DNA of 29,067 nucleotides from DASUPK01 sp036265435 (GTDB taxonomy: Bacteria; Actinomycetota; Thermoleophilia; Solirubrobacterales; 70-9). The notes beneath the pieces were generated by a model. That model had not been told where the DNA came from and made no database searches. It saw nothing but the letters and a program-made list of their open reading frames with translations. The position numbers were made by a program, and so were the translations under genes. Every line of letters starts with the position of its first letter. Within the stretch, counting starts at the first letter, position 1. The stretch lies in NCBI GenBank assembly GCA_036265435.1, contig DATAPB010000162.1:1-29067 (forward strand), read 5' to 3'. This document shows positions 1-6,828 of this stretch, piece by piece.

Positions 1-315
1 GTCGGCGTGCTGATCGTCACCCTGATCGCGGGCCCAGTACCGCTCGGCGCCCTGATCAGCGCCGCGCTCGCCGGCTACTGCATGATCTTCCTGTACGAGT
101 GGACGCACTTCCTGATCCACACGGCCTACCGGCCGCGGTCGGCCGCCTACAAGGCGATCTGGAAGAACCACCGGCTCCACCACTTCAAGAACGAAGACTT
201 CTGGCACGGGGTGACGAACAACCTCAGCGACCGGGTTCTCGGGACGAATCCCGACCAGCGCGAGGTGCCGAAGTCGAAAACGGCACGCACGCTCGATCCG
301 GGAGCGGCGCACTGA
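1..315 (+). CDS. Fatty acid hydroxylase / sterol desaturase family protein, 3' part only
   Basis: The reading frame is open from the first base of the window, so the N-terminus lies outside it. The visible part has a hydrophobic segment (residues about 4-30) followed by two histidine clusters typical of membrane di-iron hydroxylases: HFLIH (HxxxH) and, after about 20 residues, HRLHH (HxxHH), then a further WHG. In this family the His clusters bind two irons on the cytoplasmic face and the enzyme hydroxylates lipid acyl chains, carotenoids or sterol-like substrates. The exact substrate cannot be read from this fragment. The C-terminus after the last His cluster is short, polar and basic. The next gene starts 28 bases downstream on the same strand, so the two may be co-transcribed, although no functional link is obvious. 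Confidence 0.8.
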   Translation, partial: VGVLIVTLIAGPVPLGALISAALAGYCMIFLYEWTHFLIHTAYRPRSAAYKAIWKNHRLHHFKNEDFWHGVTNNLSDRVLGTNPDQREVPKSKTARTLDPGAAH

Positions 316-343
316 CCGCTGGGGCGCCGGCGGTTCCCCATCG

Positions 344-1129
344 ATGACCCTGGACGAGCGCTGGATCAGGTCGCTGCACGTCGAGGCGATGAGGCATGCG
401 GACCTCCACGGCGGACACGATCCGCACGTTCTCTTCCAGGCCTCGACGATCGGAGCCCTGCTCGAGGGCGCCTTCGAGGGTGACGTGAGCTTCGCCGAGC
501 TGGCCGAGCAGGGCGACCACGGGGTCGGCACCGTCAACCACCTGGATGGGGAGATGGTGGCCGTGGAGGGTCGCTTCTACCGGGCCGACGTCGAGGGCAG
601 GATCGATGAGCTGTCCGCCTCCGAGCGCACCCCGTTCGCGGTGGTCGTCCCGTTCGATCCCGATGTCGACTTCCTGATCGAGGAATCGCTCGACCACGAC
701 GCGCTGCTCGCGGCGATCGAGCAGCGGATTCCGTCCGGCGCCGCCACCAGCGCAGTTCGAATTGACGGGCGCTTCCAACTCGTCGAGGCCCGTTCGGTAC
801 CGCGCCAGGAGCCGCCGTACCGGCCGCTCACCGAGGTGGTCGCGGATCAACACGTCTTCCGACTCCGGGATGTCGAGGGATCGATGGTGGGCTTCCGGTT
901 CCCCACCTACGTAGAGGGCATCGAGGTGAGCGGCTGGCACCTGCACTTCATCAGCGAGGACCGCTCCCGGGGCGGCCACGTCCTGGACTCCCGCTGCTCG
1001 TCGCTGCGGGTTGGGCTGGACTCCTCCTGCGAGCTGCACGTCGAGCTTCCACCGGGGGTTCGCCTGACCGACCCCGCGCACGCCGGCAGCACCCATGAGG
1101 CGATAGATCGCGTCGAGCGCCAGGCGTGA
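344..1129 (+). CDS. budA: Alpha-acetolactate decarboxylase
   Basis: The 261-residue product matches the length and pattern of acetolactate decarboxylase (BudA/AlsD), which converts (S)-2-acetolactate to (R)-acetoin in the cytoplasm. Visible blocks are QASTIGALLEG, GDHGVGTVNHLDGE, TPFAVVVPF and GWHLHF-SEDR-RGGHVLD. The zinc ligands would be His199, His201 and His212, with the same 2- and 11-residue spacing as in the Brevibacillus enzyme. Glu70, Arg150 and Glu258 fall at the corresponding catalytic positions, all at a constant offset of five from my recollection of that structure. No acetolactate synthase gene is nearby, so the enzyme probably draws on acetolactate from branched-chain amino acid synthesis. 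There is no clear Shine-Dalgarno before the ATG. Family assignment is firm; the in vivo role (acetoin formation or flux control) is inferred. Confidence 0.93.
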   Translation: MTLDERWIRSLHVEAMRHADLHGGHDPHVLFQASTIGALLEGAFEGDVSFAELAEQGDHGVGTVNHLDGEMVAVEGRFYRADVEGRIDELSASERTPFAVVVPFDPDVDFLIEESLDHDALLAAIEQRIPSGAATSAVRIDGRFQLVEARSVPRQEPPYRPLTEVVADQHVFRLRDVEGSMVGFRFPTYVEGIEVSGWHLHFISEDRSRGGHVLDSRCSSLRVGLDSSCELHVELPPGVRLTDPAHAGSTHEAIDRVERQA

Positions 1130-1228
1130 AACGGCTCACATAACCGGAATTGGGCGGGCTTTTGCCGGCCATATCTGGTTGAATCGCCCCCCTAGGGGAA
1201 GTTGAGCTTTTTGCTGGGAGAAGGACAG

Positions 1229-2272
1229 ATGTCGGAGTGGTCTCTATGCAGGGCCAAGACTGGTGTTCTAGGCATTGCCGTCGCCGCGCTTGCGGGGGTG
1301 GTCATCGCCGCCACCGCAATCGCATCCGGATGGCGCCAGCCCACCATCGTCGGGGACCCGGTCGTCGGCAACGTGCTCAGCGTGACCTTCACGTCGGAGC
1401 ACACGGACGCCTCCACCTCCACCGACGAGTTCGACGGCCTCTACCGCTGGCAGAGCTGCGATCCGGCTGTCGCTGACTGCTTCGCCTCAAACTCGCACGA
1501 GGACCCGAACTGGACCGACCTGCCGGCCGCTGACGACGATCCGCACAAGAATCCGACTTACGCGATCGTCTCCGCGGACGTGGGGCACTTCATTCGCGTG
1601 CTCACCCACGAGAACAGCCTGGGCGCAAAGTGGACGGCCTCGGACCCCGTCGGTCCGGTCACCGAGCCGCCCAAGGCCGGGCCGCCGCCCCCGCTCGAGC
1701 CCGAGCACGGCATCTCGTTCCTCGCGCAGCCGACCACCGGCACCGTGACGATCAAGGAACCCGGCGCCCGCGGCTTCACGTCGCTCACCGGCGAGGAGAA
1801 GGTCCCGATGGGCAGCGTCGTCGACACGCGCGGCGGCACCGTCAAGGTGACCGCCGCGGTGGGCAACCTCGGGGACACCACCGCGGACAACTCGGTGAGC
1901 CTCTGGGACGGCCTGATCCGGATCGACCAGTCCGGGGACACCAACGCCGTGGCGACGGCCAAGCTCGTGGAGAAGCTCCGCTGCGGGAAGAAGAAGGGGG
2001 GCGAGGCGAAGGCCGGCAAGTCCTCCGGCGCCGTCGCGACCAAGTCGGGCAAGCGCCGCCGCCGCGTCTGGGGCAGCGGGCACGGCAACTACAAAACGCG
2101 GGGCAGCGGCGGAACCGGAAGCGTCCGCGGCACGACCTGGCTCACCAAGGACACCTGCCGGGGTACCTTCTTCAAGGTGACCGACGGGATCGGCATCTCC
2201 GTCTTCGACTTCGACCTCGGCGAGAGGTTCGACCTCGGGCCGGGCCAGAGCTACTTCGCGCGCAACCGCTGA
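1229..2272 (+). CDS. Secreted repeat-domain protein of the Solirubrobacterales type, function unknown
   Basis: I chose the ATG at 1229, giving 347 residues, because GGAGAAGG lies just upstream; an in-frame TTG at 1202 has no such site. Residues about 10-33 form a signal peptide or membrane anchor, with likely cleavage near AIAS/GW. Next comes one copy of an Ig-like repeat (PTIVGDPVVGNVLSVTF ... YRWQSCDP ... YAIVSADVGHFIRVLT) that I know from many exported Thermoleophilia proteins. A proline-rich linker follows, then a C-terminal domain starting near FLAQPTTGTV. That domain ends in a basic stretch and the pattern RRRRVWGSGHGNY, VRGTTWLTKDTCRGTFFKV. Both domains look beta-rich and extracytoplasmic. 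No catalytic motif is visible. The gene ends 7 bases from the convergent cyclase gene. Confidence 0.8.
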   Translation: MSEWSLCRAKTGVLGIAVAALAGVVIAATAIASGWRQPTIVGDPVVGNVLSVTFTSEHTDASTSTDEFDGLYRWQSCDPAVADCFASNSHEDPNWTDLPAADDDPHKNPTYAIVSADVGHFIRVLTHENSLGAKWTASDPVGPVTEPPKAGPPPPLEPEHGISFLAQPTTGTVTIKEPGARGFTSLTGEEKVPMGSVVDTRGGTVKVTAAVGNLGDTTADNSVSLWDGLIRIDQSGDTNAVATAKLVEKLRCGKKKGGEAKAGKSSGAVATKSGKRRRRVWGSGHGNYKTRGSGGTGSVRGTTWLTKDTCRGTFFKVTDGIGISVFDFDLGERFDLGPGQSYFARNR

Positions 2273-2279
2273 GCCCGAG

Positions 2280-4034
2280 TCAGGCCGGGGCCCAGACCCT
2301 GATCTCCTCGGCGCGGCCGCGGACGGGGAACGAGTCGACGAAGCCGAGGTCGCCGTCGCGGTCGGAGAGGCGCTCGCGGGTCGAATCGGCCACGAAGAGG
2401 CTGTGGCCGCTGCCCTTGGTCATGCCCTCGAGACGGGCGGCGGTGTTGACGGTGTCGCCGATGGTCGTGAACTCGAGGCGCTGCTCGGAACCGATGTTTC
2501 CGGCCATCACCGGGCCGCTGTTGAGCCCGATCCCGATCTGGAACTCGTCACCGACATCGTTCTCCCGCATCCACTCGTTGACCCTCGGCAGCCTGACCTC
2601 GAGCATCTCCTTCGCTGCCGCGAAGGCGCGGTCGGCGTGGTCCTTCATCTCGATCGGTGATCCGAAGGTGGCCATGATCCCGTCGCCCATGAAGGAGATC
2701 AAGGTGCCGCCGTGGTCCATGACGGCCGCGGTCATCTCCTCGTGGTAGTGGTTCAGGACGTCGAGCACCTGGCCGGGGTCGCGTGCCTCGGAGAAGGTGG
2801 TGAAGCCGCGTATGTCGCTGAAGAGCACAGTGACGTCCATGCGGCGGCCCTGGAGCCGGAGGTCATCGTCGGTGCGAGCGAGCACCTCGCCGACCACCGA
2901 CTCCGGGACGAACCGGGCGAAGGTGTCGCGGACGCGGCGGCGGATGAACGCCTCGCGGACGTAGTAGACGAGCAGTGACCCGATCAGCGAGAGACCCAGG
3001 GCGATCATCGGGTAGAGGACGGGGACGATCCGGCCGGAGTTGAAGGCGAGCTGGGCGCAGATGAGGTAGAGCGCCGCAGCGAGGAGGCCGAGGGCGAGGG
3101 CCTGGATCGGCGAGAGCCGGTAACTCGCCAGCGGGGCGATCACCCCCATCAGCGCGATCAGGAAGAGGTCGAAGCCCAACGGGGTCGATTTGAGCGGGAA
3201 TCCGTCGAGAGCCGTCGCGATCGCGTTCGCGTTGATCTCGGCGCCCGAGGTCAGGTCGCTCCGACTCATCGGGGTCTCGGCGATGTCCTTGAGGGCCGGG
3301 TCCGAGGCACCGACGACGACGACCTTGTCGTCGAACGTTCCGGGCGGGAACTGGCCGGTGAGGACGCGGGAGAACGGAACCGACGGGTACGTTCCGGGGC
3401 CTCCCGCATAGTCGATCCAGGCGGTGGGGCCGCCCATCTGATCCGTGGTGATCTGCTTGCCGGAGGCGATCTCCGCAGCGACCAGCGGGAAGGTCTCCAT
3501 GTTTCCCACCTCGTATGGGACTCGGCGTCGGACCCCGTCCGAGTCCTCGCCGATCTGCGTGTTGCCCGCCCGCGCCCCGATGTCGTCGAGGAGCTTCTGG
3601 CCGCCGAACACCCCGCTGCGGCCCTGGGGGTCCGGCTGGCTGTCGGCGAGGACGACCTTGTTTGGGCCGGCGCGCGCCACCGCGTCGATCAGGGCGGTGT
3701 CCTGCTTCTGCTTGGTCGGCTGGAGGAACTCGACGTCGTAGGCGATCGCCTTGGGGTCCTCCTGGCTGATCGTGTTGACGACGCGGGCGTGGAGCGAACG
3801 CGGGAAGGGAAACCGAACCGGCAGCTCGCGGGACGTCGTGTCGTCGATCAGGACGAGGACGATGTCGTCACGCGGCTTCTCGTCGCCCCGGATCGAGAAG
3901 CGGGTGTCGACGCTCGCCAGCTCGGTGTCGTGGAAGAGGCCGGTCGCGTAGAGAAGCAGTGCGATTCCCGCGGAGGCGATCGCGACCGCCGCGAGCAGAT
4001 ACCCGTAGGCCCCGCCCCGAATCACTTGCTTCAT
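2280..4034 (-). CDS. CHASE2-domain class III adenylate/guanylate cyclase
   Basis: This 584-residue membrane sensor-cyclase has an N-terminal membrane helix (about 9-31), an extracytoplasmic CHASE2 sensor domain (about 35-280, including the VDTRFSIRG and IVLVLIDD blocks), three closely spaced helices (about 287-358) and a cytoplasmic class III cyclase domain (about 396-584). Metal-binding aspartates are Asp407 (LFSDIRGFT) and Asp451 (FMGDGIMATFG). Asn530 and Arg534 in NTAARLEG would stabilise the transition state, and Thr523 sits at the second substrate-specifying position. The purine-contacting lysine of canonical cyclases, normally in GT-x-x-K-F-x-G-D, is Ser447 here, so ATP versus GTP preference is uncertain. 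GGGAGAAGG lies just before the ATG. A possible -10 box, TAGATT, lies at 4065-4070. Its signal is unknown. Confidence 0.93.
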   Translation of the reverse strand: MKQVIRGGAYGYLLAAVAIASAGIALLLYATGLFHDTELASVDTRFSIRGDEKPRDDIVLVLIDDTTSRELPVRFPFPRSLHARVVNTISQEDPKAIAYDVEFLQPTKQKQDTALIDAVARAGPNKVVLADSQPDPQGRSGVFGGQKLLDDIGARAGNTQIGEDSDGVRRRVPYEVGNMETFPLVAAEIASGKQITTDQMGGPTAWIDYAGGPGTYPSVPFSRVLTGQFPPGTFDDKVVVVGASDPALKDIAETPMSRSDLTSGAEINANAIATALDGFPLKSTPLGFDLFLIALMGVIAPLASYRLSPIQALALGLLAAALYLICAQLAFNSGRIVPVLYPMIALGLSLIGSLLVYYVREAFIRRRVRDTFARFVPESVVGEVLARTDDDLRLQGRRMDVTVLFSDIRGFTTFSEARDPGQVLDVLNHYHEEMTAAVMDHGGTLISFMGDGIMATFGSPIEMKDHADRAFAAAKEMLEVRLPRVNEWMRENDVGDEFQIGIGLNSGPVMAGNIGSEQRLEFTTIGDTVNTAARLEGMTKGSGHSLFVADSTRERLSDRDGDLGFVDSFPVRGRAEEIRVWAPA

Positions 4035-4064
4035 TGGCCTTCTCCCACCCCTTGAAGTGCCGTC

Positions 4065-4070
4065 AATCTA
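4065..4070 (-). promoter_or_regulatory. Possible -10 box of the CHASE2 cyclase gene
   Basis: On the minus strand TAGATT fits the actinobacterial TANNNT -10 pattern and lies about 30 bases before the cyclase ATG, leaving room for a short leader that contains the GGGAGAAGG ribosome site. No convincing -35 element is visible. Confidence 0.3.
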
Positions 4071-4111
4071 CCGGCCAGGGTCTGTACGAACCGTCGATCT
4101 CCGCAGCTAGG

Positions 4112-4185
4112 TCGGGGCGCCCGGATTTGAACCGGGGACCTCTGCCACCCAAAGGCAGCGCGCTACCAGGCTGCGCCACGCCCCG
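4112..4185 (-). tRNA. tRNA-Pro (anticodon TGG)
   Basis: The minus strand folds into a complete 74-base cloverleaf. It has a perfect 7-bp acceptor stem (CGGGGCG/CGCCCCG), D arm GCGC-AGCCTGGTA-GCGC, a 5-bp anticodon stem CTGCC/GGCAG with loop TTTGGGT, and a 5-bp T stem CCCGG/CCGGG with loop TTCAAAT. The loop places TGG at positions 34-36, so it reads proline CCA (and by wobble other CCN) codons. The discriminator base is A. The genomic bases after it are CCT, so the 3' CCA is not fully encoded and must be added by nucleotidyltransferase. The 5' end lies 9 bases downstream of a TAGACT -10 box shared with the divergent DUF1015 gene. Confidence 0.95.
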
Positions 4186-4194
4186 TTGCGAGCG

Positions 4195-4204
4195 AGTCTA
4201 GGGT
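4195..4204. promoter_or_regulatory. Overlapping divergent -10 boxes for tRNA-Pro and the DUF1015 gene
   Basis: The ten bases AGTCTAGGGT carry TAGACT on the minus strand (4200-4195) and TAGGGT on the plus strand (4199-4204). Both fit TANNNT and they share the central TA step. The minus box is 9 bases before the tRNA 5' end, and the plus box is 9 bases before the ATG at 4214. The plus-strand gene has no Shine-Dalgarno, so its mRNA would be leaderless or nearly so. No clear -35 elements are seen. Confidence 0.55.
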
Positions 4205-4213
4205 GTCGCCCCC

Positions 4214-5470
4214 ATGGCAGAGGTGCATCCGCTTCAGGCCGTCCACTACGACCTCGGCAGGGTCGGGGAACTCGCCGACGTCGTCGCTCCTCCCTATGAC
4301 GTGATCGACGATCGTCAGCGCGCCGAGCTCGCCGGCCGCTCGCCGTACAACGTCGTCGAGCTCGACCTGCCCCGCGACCCGGCCGGCGGCGATCCCTACG
4401 AGCACGCCGCGGAGCTCCTCGCGCAATGGATCGGTGAGGGTCTCCTGACGCGCGACTCTGACCCGACGATCTGGGCGCTCGAGCAGGACTACACCGCGCC
4501 CGGCGGGTCCCGCCTCACCCGCCGCGGCTTCCTCGCCCGGGTCAAGCTCGCCCCTTACGGCGAGGGGATCCGACCGCATGAGCGCACCCAGCCGGGCCCG
4601 AAGGAGGATCGCCTGCGGCTGACGCGAGCGACCCGTCACAACCTCTCACCGATCTTCTCCCTCCATCCCGGCGACGCCTGGCGGCACCTCGAACCGGCGC
4701 TGGGCGGCAAGCCCTGGGGCGAGGTAACCGACGCCGACGAAACCACCCATCGCGTCTGGCACATCGAGGATCCGGCGATCCACCAGGCGATCGCCCAAGA
4801 GCTGCGCCCCGGCGAGCTGCTGATCGCGGACGGTCACCACCGCTACGAGACCTCCCTCGCCTACCAGCGCGAAGTGGGCGAGGGCGGCCCCGCCGACTAC
4901 GTCCTCATGGCGCTCGTCTCCCTGGAGGACCCGGGTCTCACCGTATTCCCGACCCACCGCCTGATCTCCGGACTGGCCGACGACCCGGCGAAACAGGAGG
5001 CGCTCGGCACCGGTCTCAAGGAGCTGTTCGAGATCGAGGAGGTTTCATCCGAGCAGCTCGACCCCGCCGGGATCGAGGGCGTCGGTGTCTTCGGCTACAT
5101 CAACTCGCACTTCAAGCGGGGCTACCGCCTGCGGCTGGCCTCCAACCCGGCGCTGGATCAGTCGTTCGCCGGGCGCTCCGAGGCCTATCGAACGCTCGAC
5201 GCCGCGATCCTTGAGGAACTGGTCCTCAAGGGGATCCTGGAAATGAGCACCGAGGACATCGCCGCGAAACGCGGCATCGGCTACACGCCGAGCATCGACG
5301 ACGCCTTGGCGAAGCTCGACGCGGGCGACTACCAGGCCGCTTTCATACTTCGCCCCACCCCGGTGGAGCAGGTCCGCGAGGTGGCCGCGAAGGGCGAGAC
5401 CATGCCGCCCAAGTCGACCTATTTCTTTCCGAAGCTCCTCACCGGCCTCGTCTTCAATCCGCTGAGCTGA
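4214..5470 (+). CDS. DUF1015 family protein
   Basis: The 418-residue product has the full length and the hallmark blocks of DUF1015. These are an N-terminal AVHYDLGRVGELADVVAPPYDVI (residues 9-31), the FLARVKL and RPHERT segments near 107-124, and the invariant IADGHHRYETS at about 204-214. It has no signal peptide or membrane segment, so it is probably cytoplasmic. The family is widespread, and no biochemical role is established as far as I know; the His-rich ADGHHRYE motif looks like a ligand or metal site. The start has no ribosome site but lies 9 bases after a TAGGGT box, which suggests leaderless translation. The last 17 bases overlap the end of the convergent VOC gene. Confidence 0.9.
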   Translation: MAEVHPLQAVHYDLGRVGELADVVAPPYDVIDDRQRAELAGRSPYNVVELDLPRDPAGGDPYEHAAELLAQWIGEGLLTRDSDPTIWALEQDYTAPGGSRLTRRGFLARVKLAPYGEGIRPHERTQPGPKEDRLRLTRATRHNLSPIFSLHPGDAWRHLEPALGGKPWGEVTDADETTHRVWHIEDPAIHQAIAQELRPGELLIADGHHRYETSLAYQREVGEGGPADYVLMALVSLEDPGLTVFPTHRLISGLADDPAKQEALGTGLKELFEIEEVSSEQLDPAGIEGVGVFGYINSHFKRGYRLRLASNPALDQSFAGRSEAYRTLDAAILEELVLKGILEMSTEDIAAKRGIGYTPSIDDALAKLDAGDYQAAFILRPTPVEQVREVAAKGETMPPKSTYFFPKLLTGLVFNPLS

Positions 5471-5804
5471 CCTCGCCGAGCTGGATCCGGTTGCCGTCCG
5501 GATCGGCCAGCATCAGCGTCCTCGTGTTCTCGTTCAGCCGCTCGACGTTCCCCGTCTCGATCCCGCTCTCGTTCAGCTCGGCGATGCGGGCATCCAGGTC
5601 ATCGACGATCAGGGTCGTGAGCCCGTTGCCGGCCCGCTCGCGATCCTCGACGACGTAGATCCAGCCGTCGTCCGTGAGTTGCCACGTTCGCTCGCTCTGG
5701 TTCGGGGTCATGTCGGGCGGGCGGCCGAGGAAGCGCTCCCACCAGTCGATCGCAGGCCCCAGCTCGGCCACCGGGACCCCCGCGAACAGCACGTCGATCG
5801 CCAT
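5454..5804 (-). CDS. VOC (glyoxalase/bleomycin resistance fold) family protein
   Basis: The 116-residue protein has the paired beta-alpha-beta-beta-beta halves of the vicinal oxygen chelate superfamily: MAIDVLFAGVPVAEL, AIDWWERFLGRPP and WIYVVEDRERAG, then LTTLIVDDLDARIAEL and LMLADPDGNRIQLGE. The C-terminal Glu of IQLGE is a usual metal ligand, but the first strand has Ala/Gly where the metal-binding His often sits. It may therefore be a binding protein or an enzyme with a changed metal site rather than glyoxalase I. An excellent ribosome site, AAAGGAGG, precedes the ATG. The gene is divergent from the cobalamin adenosyltransferase, 35 bases apart, and its 3' end overlaps DUF1015 by 17 bases. 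The substrate is unknown. Confidence 0.85.
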   Translation of the reverse strand: MAIDVLFAGVPVAELGPAIDWWERFLGRPPDMTPNQSERTWQLTDDGWIYVVEDRERAGNGLTTLIVDDLDARIAELNESGIETGNVERLNENTRTLMLADPDGNRIQLGEVSSAD

Positions 5805-5827
5805 CGGGCCTCCTTTCGCGCGTTGGA

Positions 5828-5833
5828 TAAGGT
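5828..5833 (+). promoter_or_regulatory. Probable -10 box of a leaderless cobalamin adenosyltransferase mRNA
   Basis: TAAGGT fits TANNNT and ends 6 bases before the ATG at 5840. No Shine-Dalgarno lies between them, so transcription would start at or next to the start codon. Confidence 0.4.
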
Positions 5834-5839
5834 CGGTTC

Positions 5840-6409
5840 ATGGTCAAGATCTACACCCGCAAGGGTGACGACGGCACCACGAGCCTCTGGTACGGCGGCC
5901 GGGTGCCCAAGACCGACGTGCGAACCGAGGCCTACGGTTCGCTCGACGAGGCCAATTCCGCGCTCGGTGTCGCCCGCTCGCTCTGCACCGACGACCAGGC
6001 GGACGTCCACGAGACCATTCTCAGATTGCAGCGGAACCTGTTCGTTGCGGGCGCCGAGCTCGCCACCTCGCCGGAGGCCGCGGAGCGGCTCGAGGGCGGC
6101 ATCAGCCGGATCACGGACGAGATGGTCGAGCAGGTCGAGGTGGACATCGACCGCTACATGAGCCAGGTCGATCTCCCTCCTCACTTCGTCATCCCGGGAG
6201 GGACCGAGCTCTCCGCGGCGCTCGACGTCGCCCGCTCCGCCATCCGCCGCGCCGAGCGGCGCGTGGTCGAGCTGCGCGACTCGGATGGGCTCGCGTCGGA
6301 CATCGTTCTCCGCTATATCAACCGGGCCTCCGACCTCGCCTTCGCGCTGGCGCGTTTCGCCGACGAGGAGGAGCCGGAGATCTTCGAGGGCAGGGAAGGA
6401 AGCGGATGA
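5840..6409 (+). CDS. Cob(I)yrinic acid a,c-diamide adenosyltransferase (PduO/MMAB type)
   Basis: The 189-residue protein is a PduO-type ATP:cob(I)alamin adenosyltransferase, which transfers the 5'-deoxyadenosyl group of ATP to cob(I)alamin to make adenosylcobalamin. The N-terminal ATP loop KIYTRKGDDGTT (residues 3-14) is intact. So are the helical motifs PGGTELSAALDVARSAIRRAERR and YINRASDLAFALAR, which hold the Arg and Asp/Asn residues of the trimer active site. It is the first gene of a tight plus-strand run and overlaps the OsmC gene by 4 bases (ATGA). Adenosylcobalamin would serve mutase-type enzymes such as methylmalonyl-CoA mutase, which would fit the acyl-CoA catabolism elsewhere in the window, but no such mutase is present here. 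Confidence 0.95.
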   Translation: MVKIYTRKGDDGTTSLWYGGRVPKTDVRTEAYGSLDEANSALGVARSLCTDDQADVHETILRLQRNLFVAGAELATSPEAAERLEGGISRITDEMVEQVEVDIDRYMSQVDLPPHFVIPGGTELSAALDVARSAIRRAERRVVELRDSDGLASDIVLRYINRASDLAFALARFADEEEPEIFEGREGSG

Positions 6410-6825
6410 AGCACGCGGTCGTGCGCCGGCGGCAGGGCTACGAGCACGAGATCGAGATCCGCGAGCACCGGCTGATCGTCGATGAGCCTCAGGAGAAAGG
6501 CGGCACCGATCAGGGCCCCACGCCCGCCGAGCTGCTCGCCTCGTCGCTGGCGAGCTGCACCGCGATCACGATCGAGATGTACGCCGACCGCAAGGAGTGG
6601 GGCCTCGGCACGGTGGAGGTCGCGGTCGACTTCGAAGAGGCGACCGCCGACGATCCCCCGAAATTCGACGTCACGATCACGCTGGGCGCGGAGCTCAGCG
6701 AGGAAACCAGGGAGAAGATCCTGAAGATCGCCGGGAAGTGCCCGGTGCACCGAGCACTCAAGTCACAGGAAGTGCAGATTCACGACTCGCTCGAATTCAT
6801 CGACGAGATCGAGGACGAGGACTGA
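6406..6825 (+). CDS. OsmC family peroxiredoxin-like protein
   Basis: The 139-residue product has the two redox cysteines of OsmC/Ohr proteins: Cys51 in SSLASCTAITIEMYADRKEW and Cys112 in AGKCPVHRAL. In this family they form the dithiol centre that reduces organic hydroperoxides in the cytoplasm. The upstream GTDQGPTPAELLASSL block and the central VEVAVDFEE strand also fit. The CPVHRAL form resembles the general OsmC/YhfA-like branch more than Ohr, so I do not assign a hydroperoxide specificity. Its ATG overlaps the stop of the adenosyltransferase gene (ATGA) and the SDR gene follows after 3 bases, so all three are probably translationally coupled. Confidence 0.92.
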   Translation: MKHAVVRRRQGYEHEIEIREHRLIVDEPQEKGGTDQGPTPAELLASSLASCTAITIEMYADRKEWGLGTVEVAVDFEEATADDPPKFDVTITLGAELSEETREKILKIAGKCPVHRALKSQEVQIHDSLEFIDEIEDED

Positions 6826-6828
6826 GGC

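Noticed and set aside
224..1096. A 290-codon minus-strand open frame opposite acetolactate decarboxylase
   Set aside because: The plus strand carries an enzyme with all zinc ligands in register. The minus frame has no recognisable features.
1189..1198. CCCCTAGGGG palindrome before the secreted repeat protein
   Set aside because: It is a perfect 10-base palindrome but has no second copy in a regulatory position, and I can tie it to no known operator.
4112..4185. tRNA-Pro as an integration site for a mobile element
   Set aside because: No duplicated tRNA 3' end, integrase or phage gene is visible on either side, and flanking genes are ordinary housekeeping types.
5454..5804. VOC protein as a glyoxalase I or antibiotic resistance protein
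   Set aside because: The first-strand metal His is absent and the family is functionally very broad, so no specific activity can be claimed.
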